Counted from the first letter of the stretch, positions 33,240 through 45,067 are shown. The stretch: 64,000 nucleotides of DNA from Phytophthora quininea (GCA_011947345.1 JAAVTG010000382.1:1-64000), one strand, 5' to 3'. The notes: generated from the letters alone by a model not told the origin. Translations and numbers: made by a program.

Positions 33240-33420
33240 GCTTCTCTTGCCCCAACGTCCTCGTTCCTGAAGGTGTCGGACTGAAGGGGCGTAAGAAAAC
33301 TCGAAGAATTTCGACCTCGTTTCTAGCACACCTCAAAAGTGGCTACCGCCTCAAAAGTGTTAGCAGCCCCTTGAATCAGAAGCAAATTCGTGCAAACTGA
33401 GCTCGATCGCTCTCGCGCAC

Positions 33421-36149
33421 ATGGAGGACGACAACACGCCTGAAGTGACGTCCGTGCTGATTCACGGTGATGGCAATATCAATCGTCCCCACGGCCGCAG
33501 CGATCGCCACCTCTCGGCGGGAGCGGTGAGTCTGGCGCTGCAGGACCAATGGACCTTCGAGTCGCCAGTGTCTCCGCAGCCGGGACAGCCAGCGGTGCGT
33601 CCCGGACGTACCGGTATCTGAAGGGGGCGGAACTGGAAGGAGCCACCTACGACTTTGCCATCGTGACGAGACGCTCCAACAAGCAGAAGCAGCACACGTC
33701 GTCGGACGTCGATGTGGCCGTGGACATTAGCGCCGGCGTGGAAGGCAAAATGATCGAGAAGCTGGTGGCCAGCGGGCTAGACGTGGACGTGCTGGAAGGA
33801 GACTTTAGCCGCGTGGAGGCCGACGGCAAGAAGGCTAGCAAGTACTTTGTGCTGCTGATCCGCGGGAACGACGAGGCGCTGGCCATTTACGGCCGCAGAC
33901 TGCGCTTCCAGACGTGGCTGCGCAACGGCAACTCTCGGGAGGTGGACGCGGTCGTGCAGAGCAGTCCCATTGTGACGCCGGCCGAGCGCATCCAGGTGAT
34001 CGACCACATTATTCGAGAGACGGCTAAGATCACGGAAGACCACCCGAATGTGCGTTCGATCTTCCCCGTGCACGACCCCGCCACCAACCGATACCTGCTG
34101 AACACTTTTATCGGAACGCAGAAGCTGGAGTTCCTCTCGGAGAACTTCTTGCGCAAAGTGAGAGCTCACTTTGGCGAGAAAGTGGGGTATTATTTCGCGT
34201 TCATGGACTTTTACAACAAGGCGCTGGTGCCAATAGCGCTGCTCGGAGTATTGCTGGCATGTCTGCGCGGCGTCATGGGTACGCCCATGTACATGCGCGT
34301 GCTCGTGGTTTGGGCCGTGCTCATTTCCGTGATTTGGAGCTACTGGTTCCTGAAGTTCTGGTCGCGCCGCAACAACGAGCTCAATGCCATGTGGGCGAAC
34401 AACTTGGAGACTAATGCGATCATGTACCGCAATCCGAAGTTCCGTGGCGATGCCTTCCTGAACCCGGTTACGGGGTTGCCTGACCAGCACTACGCCAGTT
34501 GGAAGCGATATCCTAAATACTTGGCCGTTGTGCTCTTCATGCTAGTGCAAATCACCATCATGATGTTCATTATTGCGATCTGGATCACTGCGTTTGAGGT
34601 GCTCAAAGTCCGCTACCCGGACAGAGGACTCTTCTCGGCGCAGTGGTTTTACATTCTCGGTGGTGGTATTATGTATGGATTGTTCGTGGACATTATCCAG
34701 TGGGAAGTGATTGTGACGCGTGCTGCGCGTTGGTTCACGGACTGGGAAAACTGGAAGACTATCGAGCAGTATGAGAAGTCGATTGTTCGCAAGCTGTTCC
34801 TGATGGATTTCCTCAACTACTATACGTGGTTCTTCTTGCTGGCCTTTGTGTACGTGATTCCCGGCGCTGGCGATACGATCACCAATTTCCTGAATACGTT
34901 GATCTGGAAGGACCCGGCGAATTGTTGCTTCGGGCCGTATATGGATCGTTCGGGATCCTATTGCGATTCCTGTCCTCCAGCCTGGAACGAACTCGGGCTT
35001 CGTGAAACACGCTGCATTCCGTGTCGTGGCTGGGTAACCTTTGACATCAACCATCTTGATTTGGAGACGCTTTTCCTCACGCCGATTATTATCACCCAGC
35101 TGCTCAACTTGGTCATTGCAGTCGTTGTTCCGTGGATCCACCGCAAACATTACGAGCAGCGGCTACGTGGCACGGACAAGAAAGTTATGGATATGGTGAA
35201 GGCCCGAGGAGAGCGCCGCCTGCTCGCAGATATGGCCTACCGTGACGGAGAAACTAACAACGGGTGTGGCCGGGCAAGCGAGCAAGATGACAGTGAAAAA
35301 CTCGCTCAGCTGCTGAATCGGTCATCGGCACGATATCTAGAGAATAGCGAGCGCGAGATGGAAATGCTGAACGCCAAGGCGCGCGCGATCCTGTTCGAAA
35401 GCGAGCAGGAGAACTACGACCCGTACAACGACTACCACCACATGACGGTGCAGTTCGGGTTCGTGGTCATGTTCTCGATGCTGTGGCCACTCATGCCGGC
35501 GGCTTGCATGATCGTGAACGCTCTCAAGACGCGCGGCGACGGATTCCGCTTGTGCCGCACGAATCGCCGTCCGTTCCCGCACAAGGCCGGCGGCATCGGG
35601 GAATGGTACAACATGCTGCACTTCATCGCGCTCACGGGCGTGATCGTTAACATTGGGCTCATCTTCATCTCAACGGGCGCTATGGAGTTCTTCTCGCCGT
35701 CCTGCTCCAAGCAGATCTCGGACGCTATGGGCGACGACTTCTCCCATTTCCGCTTCGGCCCGGACTTTGCCTGCTTTTCGCTCACAACGCGCATGGTGAT
35801 GATTCTCGTGAGCGAGCACCTGTCGCTGCTGTTGATCTGGTCGTTCTGGAAGATCTGCCGCAGCGTCCCGGCCAAGGTGCAGCTCGACATGCTGCGCCAG
35901 GAGTACGGGTTCAAGACCAAGCTGTACCAGCGCGCAGTCAAGATGTCGAACGCCAACGCTGCTGGCGTCCAGACTGCTCAATACTCTGCCACCATCGTGA
36001 GCGGGCCCTCCACACCCGTGGGGGTCTCGCAGCGTGTCGATGGAGGGCTCAAAGGCTCGAAGGAGGAGAAGGAGCCGTTGCTTTCGAACAAACGGCTCGC
36101 GCAGGCCTGGGACTCGTCGCCGCACGCTTCCAACCAAGACGCCGCGTAG
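33421..36149 (+). CDS. Anoctamin (TMEM16) family membrane protein
   Basis: The N-terminus is set at 33421 (MEDDNTPEVTSVLIHGDG), which joins the main frame if the C run 33601-33603 lacks one base; the total is then 909 residues. Without that, an ATG at 33549 gives an 866-residue protein. After a cytosolic part (DYDFAIV-like fold, KKASKYFVLLIRG) come the anoctamin core segments: VGYYFAFMDFYNKALVPIALL, VVWAVLISVIWSYWFLKFWSR, YPKYLAVVLFMLVQITIMMF, LFLMDFLNYYTWFFLLAF, a Cys-rich extracellular loop (CCFGPYMDRSGSYCDSCP), FGFVVMFSMLWPLMPAACM and a final helix MVMILVSEHLSLLLIWSF. Members are calcium-activated chloride channels or lipid scramblases; which applies here cannot be told. The C-terminal tail is Ser/Lys-rich. 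Confidence 0.87.
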
Positions 36150-36443
36150 GGATACCGTCTGTCGGCCACTTTATCTTATTCGAACGTCGCGTGCTGAAGC
36201 TGCAAACTAACTCCAATTGATTCGCCACAAGTTTACCATCCCGCCTGTCATGTGGCCGAGTTGCACCGGAACCAAGCCAAGGTAGAGATGATCGCAATGT
36301 GGTCAAATTGCAGCGCAGCCTTTTCATGTCCTTTCCGTGCATTTGCCAGTTCAGAACTTCCAGCTGGTCTTGGTCTCCGCTGCCGTCGTCGCTGTCATTC
36401 TCCGATTTTCAAACTCCAGGTGTCAAGCCAGACCAAGCCACCG

Positions 36444-38114
36444 ATGTCTTCCCGAGCGCCAGTGCAGGTCCGCGGCGGCGGCTACGGGCTGGACGCGGAG
36501 CTGGCGCGCAAGGCCGCCGAGCGCTACGACTACGACATGGAGGACGAGGCGCGCACGTGGCTCGAGAGCATCTCGGGCATGGAGATCGGCGACGACTTTG
36601 GCGAGGGCCTGCGGGACGGCGTAATCCTCTGCACGGTGGCCAACACGATCCACGCGGGCATCATCAAGCGCGTGGAGACCAAGTCCAAGATGCCCTTCAA
36701 GCTGATGGAGAACGTGTCGGCCTTTCTCAAGGCCTGCCGCGTCATGGGCGTCAACGAGTTCGACCTGTTTGAGACTGTGGACCTCTTCGAGCTCAAGGAC
36801 CTGGGCAACGTCGTGCGCTGCATCTTCGCGTTGGGACGCGCCGTGCAGCGCAACTACCCCGAGTTCAAGGGCCCCACGCTGGGTGTCAAGGAGTCCAGCA
36901 AGAACCAGCGCGCGTTCACGCCCGACCAGCTCGCGGACGCCAGGAACGCTCCGGCGCAGCAGACGCTGGGCAGCTTCCGCACCATGAAGAGACAGACCAC
37001 GTCCCACAGCAACCGAGTGATGCTGGGCGCCGATGCGGCGCAGAGTGCGTACCGCGCGCCGCCTCCGCCGCCACCTCCGTCTGCGGAGAAGATTGAGCAG
37101 CTGTCGAGGTTCCGCAAGGCGGACCAGCTGACGACGTTCGACTCTCGTCAGCCCGAAGGCGAGCTGTCCCCAAGTGGAGCGACCGAACCGTCCAAGGAAG
37201 AGGTCGCTGCGACGGTGAAGGAACTCGCGGAAGACCTGAGCGAGACGACAGTAGCTGAGAAGAAGCTGTCGTCCTCGATCCCTGGCCTGAACAGCGCCAA
37301 GGATAATGTCGGTCCGACGGCGGAGGAAGAGGCACAGAAATGGATTGAAGCCGTACTGGGCGAAAAGTTCCTGGCCAGCTTTGGCGACAGCCTCAAGGAC
37401 GGCGTGATGCTGTGCACGCTGTTGAACAAGATCAAGCCGGGCCTTATTCCGCGGGTGCAGAACTCTACGATGCCTTTCAAGCAGATGGAAAACGTGTCGA
37501 GCTTTCTGCGCGCGTGTCGGACGCTAGGTGTCGCCGAATTTGACTTGTTCGAGACGGTCGACCTGTACGAGCAGAAGAATCTTGGGCAGGTGGTGCAGTG
37601 CATCCACGCTCTAGGCCGCACGCTCCAGAAAAACCATCCGGAGTACGATGGCCCTCGTCTCGGCGTGAAGGAGTCGACGGTGAACCCGCGTCAATTTTCC
37701 GAGGCCCAACTTCGCGAGGCAGCCACAGCCGTCCCTGTGCTAGCCCATGGCAGTCAATCCGTTATGGAGCGCCTTGGGTTTGACCGCTCTGCTTCCGTGA
37801 CTTTTGGCTACGATGCTGCTGCTAGCAAAGCGGATAGCGACAAGTCCTCACCCAAGACGCAGAGCAAGACTGCTGAGGCTGAGCCTGAACCTGTGGAGAC
37901 CCCAGCTGAAGCTGAAGTCACTCCAGTGAAGATCGAGCCTGAAGCTGCTGAGGCAGAGAAGGTGGAAGAGAAGGATCCCAAGGCAAACGGACCCAGTTGG
38001 TTGACCCAGCGGGTTGCGTCGCTGAACTCTGTGAGCACCGACAATACTGCGAAGCCCCACCTCCCTGTCGGAGGCTCCTCTAGTGCGCTGCCCACCCGTA
38101 CTGTGTGGAGCTAA
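36444..38114 (+). CDS. Tandem calponin-homology domain protein, transgelin-like
   Basis: 556 residues from the ATG at 36444 (MSSRAPVQVRGGGYGL), chosen over an upstream in-frame ATG because the extra residues look like 5' leader. Two CH domains (about residues 30-135 and 290-400) share the pattern ARTWLESI...LRDGVILC...MENVSAFLKACR...LFETVDLFELKDLG and AQKWIEAV...LKDGVMLC...MENVSSFLRACR...LFETVDLYEQKNLG. Each is followed by the same transgelin-style segment, GPTLGVKESSKNQRAFTPDQL and its second copy GPRLGVKESTVNPRQFSEAQL, so the protein is an internal duplication of a whole CH-plus-tail unit. A PPPPPPP stretch and an acidic Glu/Ala tail complete it. It probably binds or bundles actin. No frame break. 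Confidence 0.87.
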   Translation: MSSRAPVQVRGGGYGLDAELARKAAERYDYDMEDEARTWLESISGMEIGDDFGEGLRDGVILCTVANTIHAGIIKRVETKSKMPFKLMENVSAFLKACRVMGVNEFDLFETVDLFELKDLGNVVRCIFALGRAVQRNYPEFKGPTLGVKESSKNQRAFTPDQLADARNAPAQQTLGSFRTMKRQTTSHSNRVMLGADAAQSAYRAPPPPPPPSAEKIEQLSRFRKADQLTTFDSRQPEGELSPSGATEPSKEEVAATVKELAEDLSETTVAEKKLSSSIPGLNSAKDNVGPTAEEEAQKWIEAVLGEKFLASFGDSLKDGVMLCTLLNKIKPGLIPRVQNSTMPFKQMENVSSFLRACRTLGVAEFDLFETVDLYEQKNLGQVVQCIHALGRTLQKNHPEYDGPRLGVKESTVNPRQFSEAQLREAATAVPVLAHGSQSVMERLGFDRSASVTFGYDAAASKADSDKSSPKTQSKTAEAEPEPVETPAEAEVTPVKIEPEAAEAEKVEEKDPKANGPSWLTQRVASLNSVSTDNTAKPHLPVGGSSSALPTRTVWS

Positions 38115-38301
38115 TAAACTCTTTATACCCTGGCGACGCGAGGAGGCTTAGATAAGAAGTCCAGCGACAGAATGCTGCGTGTTGCATGTGTAAGCTATTC
38201 TATGGCTGAAAGTGGTTCGTACTTGTCGTGCTTCTCGTCTTGGAGTTTGTACGCACAACGCGCGCAAAGAATAATGACCTCTAGCGTGCACTTCTACATT
38301 T

Positions 38302-39349
38302 CTATTGGTACAAGTTCGCCACTTCTGTGAGCAAACTCGTGCAAGGCTTGTCGACGCGCAAGTCGCACATTTCGTCGGCGCGTGTGGGTCCCAGGTTCAG
38401 AATCGCAGTCGGGATCTTGCGCGCGTGTGCGTGGTTGATGAGTCGCATTGCCGAGAACACTTTCAGCGAGGATCAATAACCAGCAGCGCGTCTGCTTCAG
38501 CCACTCGGTTTAGTGCTTCCGTTCGCGTAGCTACAGGCATGTTTTCTCCGAAAAATACCACCCTGTCAAAATCGCCATCGAAGCGTGAGCTGCCACTTTG
38601 TTCTTTTAAAATAATAAACACACAGTACCTGGGCTTCATGATTCCTCCACACTCGCTGCAAGCAGGGTACACAAAGTCGTCGTAGTTCCACGTGATGTCA
38701 AAGTCGCCGTCCGGATTCACCTTGTCGCTCGACGCCACATCGCCTGCCCTCTTCTCCGGGTGAGCTTCTGACCACTCTGCAATTTTGGAGTTCAACTCCC
38801 GCAGCGCGTCTTGATAGTCCTGGCGAGACGTCACGTGGCCGCAGCCTTGGCACTCCACTTCATGCAGCGTGCCGTGCATCTCCACTACACTGTGAGACCC
38901 GCTCTTGGCGTGCAGGCGGTCCACGTTTTGCGTGACGATACCAGACACTGCGCCAGCGCGCTGCAACGCTGTGAGCGCATAGTGTGAGCCATTGGGCTGC
39001 GTCTTCAGGATCTGGGGCCACCGAGGAAGCTGCGCGCCCAGTAGCGCTGGCGGTAGGTGTGGGCTCCAATGAACTGTGGTGGACATCCAAGAGGAGAGTC
39101 AGTTATGATACGTTCGTGCCCGAAGAGAATTAGAAATGAGGCTCCTACTTCCTGGAACTGGATGGGGCGGAAGTCTTTGTTGCGGTTGTAGACGCCGTTG
39201 GGGCCGCGGTAGTCGGGAATCCCAGAGTCCGTCGAGATACCCGCGCCTGTCAGGACCAGCGTCTTGCCCCGCCCTGCATCCAGGAACCTGCGTAGGCGAG
39301 CGGCATCATCGCTAGCGACTGTCTTCACCGCCTGCATTTTCACTTTCAC
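38302..39349 (-). CDS. SIR2-family NAD-dependent deacylase, SIRT4-like
   Basis: Exons 39149-39349, 38629-39073 and 38302-38562; about 302 residues. NAD-binding motifs TGAGISTDSGIPDYRG and TQNVDRLH, the catalytic His in VEMHGTLHEVECQGC and zinc cysteines CQGC and CSECGG are all present. The sequence of ARSFLGWPQ after QRYW and the VVFFGENMP loop fits class II (SIRT4) enzymes, which are mostly mitochondrial, but there is no strong leader. One base is missing near 39021 in exon 2 and one near 38472 in exon 3; adding both gives exon lengths that fit exactly and restores LLVIGSSLKVFSAMRL. ATGs at 39349 and 39337 are both possible starts. Confidence 0.88.
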
Positions 39350-39685
39350 GAAGTTTCCCAGATTCTCAGAAATCTGATTCCACAGATTATCGAGGTAATA
39401 TATTTTTAATTACATCATCAAAATTGTACTTCAGTATTACCATCGACAACGCATGAATTTGCATGACGGTATGTCCAATAATGCATCAAGAGATGTGAGT
39501 GAAGCATTTATGTTTAAAGCAAAATAGATGCATAATTGCGTTGTTCACATCACTTGACACGCGTCTCAAACTGTAAGCTGTTTCTTGGTGGACTTCGTCA
39601 TTCTCAAACTCTCCGCTCCCTGCAAAATTCCCTAACAATCTACCATCAATGGGCCGCCCTCGTGAGATTCCTTTGCATATAACAC
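39350..39685. other. Spacer between SIR2 gene and tRNA array
   Basis: 336 AT-rich bases, including a poly-T/A stretch near 39405, with no gene I can support. It ends at the array's first unit, so it holds the left junction. Confidence 0.5.
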
Positions 39686-39857
39686 GTCGTAGTTTACCAG
39701 TCGTTTTCGCCGTCGTGTGACGCCGCGTCCAGCTCGGATTCGGTGCGGCCACGTGTGCTGCTCCGTCAGCACAAGCAGCCCGACACGGCTGTGGACGCTA
39801 ACCGCCCAAAACAGCGAGCGTGTGCCAGCAAGAGCGGCAAAGAGAATGCGCCGTCCG

Positions 39858-39868
39858 GGAATCGAACC
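39858..39868 (-). promoter_or_regulatory. Internal B box of tRNA copy 1
   Basis: GGTTCGATTCC on the coding strand, a perfect match to the Pol III B-box consensus GGTTCGANTCC that binds TFIIIC. It is kept in all 38 copies, including the ones with single-base changes nearby. Confidence 0.85.
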
Positions 39869-39899
39869 CGGGGCATCTCGTTGGCAACGAGATATTTTA

Positions 39900-39910
39900 C
39901 CACTAAACCA
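39900..39910 (-). promoter_or_regulatory. Internal A box of tRNA copy 1
   Basis: TGGTTTAGTGG on the coding strand, matching the A-box consensus TRGCNNARYNGG over the D arm. It is present in every copy. Confidence 0.8.
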
Positions 39911-40218
39911 ACGGCGCTTCGTGGACGCCACAACACCCACACGCCCTCCAAAACGCGCTGACGCACGCCGCACCACCACGCGCGATGCACGGCCCGCACG
40001 CTCCAACCATGCGCTACACCACGGCGCCCGACGCGACTGCCAGCACCGCTCACACGACTCTGTGCGGCGACGGTCGCTGACGGTCGGTACGGACGCCGGC
40101 GAGTCGGGCTGAAATGTCTCAATGGGCTGGCCAGCGCGAGCGGTGCGGCCTGTGGTAGGCGGACCGGGCGGCACGTGAAGGTCTCCGTCGTGTGCGAGCG
40201 GCTGGTGCGGCTGCCGGC

Positions 40219-40328
40219 TACTGACATTACTGACATTACTGACATTATTGACATTACCGACATTACTGACATTACTGACATTACCGACATTACTGACATT
40301 ACTGACACTACCGACACTACCGACATTG
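40219..40328. repeat. 9-base-period short tandem repeat in the array spacer (first unit)
   Basis: Repeats of ATTACTGAC with C/T and A/T changes (ATTACCGAC, ATTATTGAC), about twelve copies here. The block starts with three ACTGACATT units then TTGAC, and closes with CACTACCGACATTGCC. Every array unit has one such block; copy number differs between units and explains most of the length variation (shortest near 42175-42231, 45370-45423 and 52500-52556; longest near 56360-56500). Confidence 0.9.
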
Positions 40329-40499
40329 CCTACAGCGTGTCGTAGTTTACCAGTCGTTTTCGCCGTCGTGTGACGCCGCGTCCAGCTCGGATTCGGTGCG
40401 GCCACGTGTGCTGCTCCGTCAGCACAAGCAGCCCGACACGGCTGTGGACGCTAACCGCCCAAAACAGCGAGCGTGTGCCAGCAAGAGCGGCAAAGAGAA

Positions 40500-40570
40500 T
40501 GCGCCGTCCGGGAATCGAACCCGGGGCATCTCGTTGGCAACGAGATATTTTACCACTAAACCAACGGCGC
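40500..40570 (-). tRNA. tRNA-Gly(GCC), array copy 2
   Basis: Full-length form, same body as copy 1; three Ts follow the 3' end. Confidence 0.97.
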
Positions 40571-41152
40571 TTCGTGGACGCCACAACACCCACACGCCCT
40601 CCAAAACGCGCTGACGCACGCCGCACCACCACGCGCGATGCACGGCCCGCACGCTCCAACCATGCGCTACACCACGGCGCCCGACGCGACTGCCAGCACC
40701 GCTCACACGACTCTGTGCGGCGACGGTCGCTGACGGTCGGTACGGACGCCGGCGAGTCGGGCTGAAATGTCTCAATGGGCTGGCCAGCGCGAGCGGTGCG
40801 GCCTGTGGTAGGCGGACCGGGCGGCACGTGAAGGTCTCCGTCGTGTGCGAGCGGCTGGTGCGGCTGCCGGCTACTGACATTACTGACATTACTGACATTA
40901 TTGACATTACCGACATTACTGACATTACTGACATTACCGACATTACCGACATTACTGACATTATTGACACTACCGACATTGCCTACAGCGTGTCGTAGTT
41001 TACCAGTCGTTTTCGCCGTCGTGTGACGCCGCGTCCAGCTCGGATTCGGTGCGGCCACGTGTGCTGCTCCGTCAGCACAAGCAGCCCGACACGGCTGTGG
41101 ACGCTAACCGCCCAAAACAGCGAGCGTGTGCCAGCAAGAGCGGCAAAGAGAA

Positions 41153-41223
41153 TGCGCCGTCCGGGAATCGAACCCGGGGCATCTCGTTGGCAACGAGATA
41201 TTTTACCACTAAACCAACGGCGC
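41153..41223 (-). tRNA. tRNA-Gly(GCC), array copy 3
   Basis: Full-length form. The unit has a three-base deletion in the spacer near 41325. Confidence 0.97.
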
Positions 41224-41803
41224 TTCGTGGACGCCACAACACCCACACGCCCTCCAAAACGCGCTGACGCACGCCGCACCACCACGCGCGATGCACGGCC
41301 CGCACGCTCCAACCATGCGCTACACCGGCGCCCGACGCGACTGCCAGCACCGCTCACACGACTCTGTGCGGCGACGGTCGCTGACGGTCGGTACGGACGC
41401 CGGCGAGTCGGGCTGAAATGTCTCAATGGGCTGGCCAGCGCGAGCGGTGCGGCCTGTGGTAGGCGGACCGGGCGGCACGTGAAGGTCTCCGTCGTGTGCG
41501 AGCGGCTGGTGCGGCTGCCGGCTACTGACATTACTGACATTACTGACATTATTGACATTACCGACATTACTGACATTACCGACATTACCGACATTACCGA
41601 CATTACTGACACTACCGACACTACCGACATTGCCTACAGCGTGTCGTAGTTTACCAGTCGTTTTCGCCGTCGTGTGACGCCGCGTCCAGCTCGGATTCGG
41701 TGCGGCCACGTGCGCTGCTCCGTCAGCACAAGCAGCCCGACACGGCTGTGGGCGCTAACCGCCCAAAACAGCGAGCGTGTGCCAGCAAGAGCGGCAAAGA
41801 GAA

Positions 41804-41874
41804 TGCGCCGTCCGGGAATCGAACCCGGGGCATCTCGTTGGCAACGAGATATTTTACCACTAAACCAACGGCGC
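41804..41874 (-). tRNA. tRNA-Gly(GCC), array copy 4
   Basis: Full-length form. The unit shares the CACGTGCGCTG change with copy 5 only. Confidence 0.97.
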
Positions 41875-42400
41875 TTCGTGGACGCCACAACACCCACACG
41901 CCCTCCAAAACGCGCTGACGCACGCCGCACCACCACGCGCGATGCACGGCCCGCACGCTCCAACCATGCGCTACACCACGGCGCCCGACGCGACTGCCAG
42001 CACCGCTCACACGACTCTGTGCGGCGACGGTCGCTGACGGTCGGTACGGACGCCGGCGAGTCGGGCTGGAATGTCTCAATGGGCTGGCCAGCGCGAGCGG
42101 TGGCCTGTGGTAGGCGGACCGGGCGGCACGTGAAGGTCTCCGTCGTGTGCGAGCGGCTGGTGCGGCTGCCGGCTACTGACATTACTGACATTACTGACAT
42201 TATTGACACTACCGACACTACCGACATTGCCAACAGCGTGTCGTCGTTTACCAGTCGTTTTCGCCGTCGTGTGACGCCGCGTCCAGCTCGGATTCGGTGC
42301 GGCCACGTGCGCTGCTCCGTCAGCACAAGCAGCCCGACACGGCTGTGGGCGCTAACCGCCCAAAACAGCGAGCGTGTGCCAGCAAGAGCGGCAAAGAGAA

Positions 42401-42471
42401 TGCGCCGTCCGGGAATCGAACCCGGGGCATCTCGTTGGCAACGAGATATTTTACCACTAAACCAACGGCGC
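42401..42471 (-). tRNA. tRNA-Gly(GCC), array copy 5
   Basis: Full-length form. The preceding spacer repeat is short (period to copy 4 is 597 bases). Confidence 0.97.
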
Positions 42472-43047
42472 TTCGTGGACGCCACAACACCCACACGCCC
42501 TCCAAAACGCGCTGACGCACGCCGCACCACCACGCGCGATGCACGGCCCGCACGCTCCAACCATGCGCTACACCACGGCGCCCGACGCGACTGCCAGCAC
42601 CGCTCACACGACTCTGTGCGGCGACGGTCGCTGACGGTCGGTACGGACGCCGGCGAGTCGGGCTGGAATGTCTCAATGGGCTGGCCAGCGCGAGCGGTGC
42701 GGCCTGTGGTAGGCGGACCGGGCGGCACGTGAAGGTCTCCGTCGTGTGCGAGCGGCTGGTGCGGCTGCCGGCTACTGACATTACTGACATTACTGACATT
42801 ATTGACATTACCGACATTACTGACATTACTGACATTACCGACATTACTGACATTACTGACACTACCGACGACATTGCCTACAGCGTGTCGTAGTTTACCA
42901 GTCGTTTTCGCCGTCGTGTGACGCCGCGTCCAGCTCGGATTCGGTGCGGCCACGTGTGCTGCTCCGTCAGCACAAGCAGCCCGACACGGCTGTGGGCGCT
43001 AACCGCCCAAAACAGCGAGCGTGTGCCAGCAAGAGCGGCAAAGAGAA

Positions 43048-43117
43048 TGCGCCGTCCGGGAATCGAACCCGGGCATCTCGTTGGCAACGAGATATTTTAC
43101 CACTAAACCAACGGCGC
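43048..43117 (-). tRNA. tRNA-Gly(GCC), array copy 6, one C short
   Basis: 70 bases: one C is missing from the TGCCCC stretch, giving a 3-base variable loop if the T stem is kept. The flank also lost bases (ACACCCTCAAAA). Confidence 0.85.
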
Positions 43118-43696
43118 TTCGTGGACGCCACAACACCCACACCCTCAAAACGCGCTGACGCACGCCGCACCACCACGCGCGATGCACGGCCCGCACGCTC
43201 CAACCATGCGCTACACCACGGCGCCCGACGCGACTGCCAGCACCGCTCACACGACTCTGTGCGGCGACGGTCGCTGACGGTCGGTACGGACGCCGGCGAG
43301 TCGGGCTGGAATGTCTCAATGGGCTGGCCAGCGCGAGCGGTGCGGCCTGTGGTAGGCGGACCGGGCGGCACGTGAAGGTCTCCGTCGTGTGCGAGCGGCT
43401 GGTGCGGCTGCCGGCTACTGACATTACTGACATTACTGACATTATTGACATTACCGACATTACTGACATTACTGACATTACCGACATTACCGACATTACT
43501 GACACTACCGACACTACCGACATTGCCTACAGCGTGTCGTAGTTTACCAGTCGTTTTCGCCGTCGTGTGACGCCGCGTCCAGCTCGGATTCGGTGCGGCC
43601 ACGTGTGCTGCTCCGTCAGCACAAGCAGCCCGACACGGCTGTGGACGCTAACCGCCCAAAACAGCGAGCGTGTGCCAGCAAGAGCGGCAAAGAGAA

Positions 43697-43766
43697 TGCG
43701 CCGTCCGGGAATCGAACCCGGGCATCTCGTTGGCAACGAGATATTTTACCACTAAACCAACGGCGC
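43697..43766 (-). tRNA. tRNA-Gly(GCC), array copy 7, one C short
   Basis: Same single-base loss in the variable loop as copy 6, with a normal flank. Confidence 0.85.
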
Positions 43767-44341
43767 TTCGTGGACGCCACAACACCCACACGCCCTCCAA
43801 AACGCGCTGACGCACGCCGCACCACCACGCGCGATGCACGGCCCGCACGCTCCAACCATGCGCTACACCACGGCGCCCGACGCGACTGCCAGCACCGCTC
43901 ACACGACTCTGTGCGGCGACGGTCGCTGACGGTCGGTACGGACGCCGGCGAGTCGGGCTGGAATGTCTCAATGGGCTGGCCAGCGCGAGCGGTGCGGCCT
44001 GTGGTAGGCGGACCGGGCGGCACGTGAAGGTCTCCGTCGTGTGCGAGCGGCTGGTGCGGCTGCCGGCTACTGACATTACTGACATTACTGACATTATTGA
44101 CATTACCGACATTACTGACATTACTGACATTACCGACATTACCGACATTACTGAGACACTACCGACATTGCCTACAGCGTGTCGTAGTTTACCAGTCGTT
44201 TTCGCCGTCGTGTGACGCCGCGTCCAGCTCGGATTCGGTGCGGCCACGTGTGCTGCTCCGTCAGCACAAGCAGCCCGACACGGCTGTGGGCGCTAACCGC
44301 CCAAAACAGCGAGCGTGTGCCAGCAAGAGCGGCAAAGAGAA

Positions 44342-44412
44342 TGCGCCGTCCGGGAATCGAACCCGGGGCATCTCGTTGGCAACGAGATATTTTACCACTA
44401 AACCAACGGCGC
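44342..44412 (-). tRNA. tRNA-Gly(GCC), array copy 8
   Basis: Full-length form. Confidence 0.97.
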
Positions 44413-44996
44413 TTCGTGGACGCCACAACACCCACACGCCCTCCAAAACGCGCTGACGCACGCCGCACCACCACGCGCGATGCACGGCCCGCACGCTCCA
44501 ACCATGCGCTACACCACGGCGCCCGACGCGACTGCCAGCACCGCTCACACGACTCTGTGCGGCGACGGTCGCTGACGGTCGGTACGGACGCCGGCGAGTC
44601 GGGCTGGAATGTCTCAATGGGCTGGCCAGCGCGAGCGGTGCGGCCTGTGGTAGGCGGACCGGGCGGCACGTGAAGGTCTCCGTCGTGTGCGAGCGGCTGG
44701 TGCGGCTGCCGGCTACTGACATTACTGACATTACTGACATTATTGACATTACTGACATTACTGACATTACTGACATTACTGACATTACCGACATTACATT
44801 GACACTACCGACACTACCGACATTGCCTACAGCGTGTCGTAGTTTACCAGTCGTTTTCGCCGTCGTGTGACGCCGCGTCCAGCTCGGATTCGGTGCGGCC
44901 ACGTGTGCTGCTCCGTCAGCACAAGCAGCCCGACACGGCTGTGGACGCTAACCGCCCAAAACAGCGAGCGTGTGCCAGCAAGAGCGGCAAAGAGAA

Positions 44997-45067
44997 TGCG
45001 CCGTCCGGGAATCGAACCCGGGGCATCTCGTTGGCAACGAGATATTTTACCACTAAACCAACGGCGC
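44997..45067 (-). tRNA. tRNA-Gly(GCC), array copy 9
   Basis: Full-length form. Confidence 0.97.

Larger units (their letters stand above)
39847..39917 (-). tRNA. tRNA-Gly(GCC), array copy 1
   Basis: 71 bases plus no encoded CCA. Acceptor stem GCGCCGT/ACGGCGC pairs fully; the anticodon stem TCTCG/CGAGA closes loop TTGCCAA with anticodon GCC (39883-39885); the T stem CCGGG/CCCGG closes TTCGATT; the discriminator is A. This is the full-length form used as reference for the copies below. Confidence 0.97.

Noticed and set aside
39848..39917. 5S rRNA or snRNA as the RNA in each array unit
   Set aside because: The sequence folds as a clean tRNA cloverleaf with A and B boxes and anticodon GCC; there is no 5S-type internal control region.
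40219..40328. Regular short repeats that might suggest a CRISPR array
   Set aside because: The period is nine bases with no spacers, the host is eukaryotic, and there are no cas genes.
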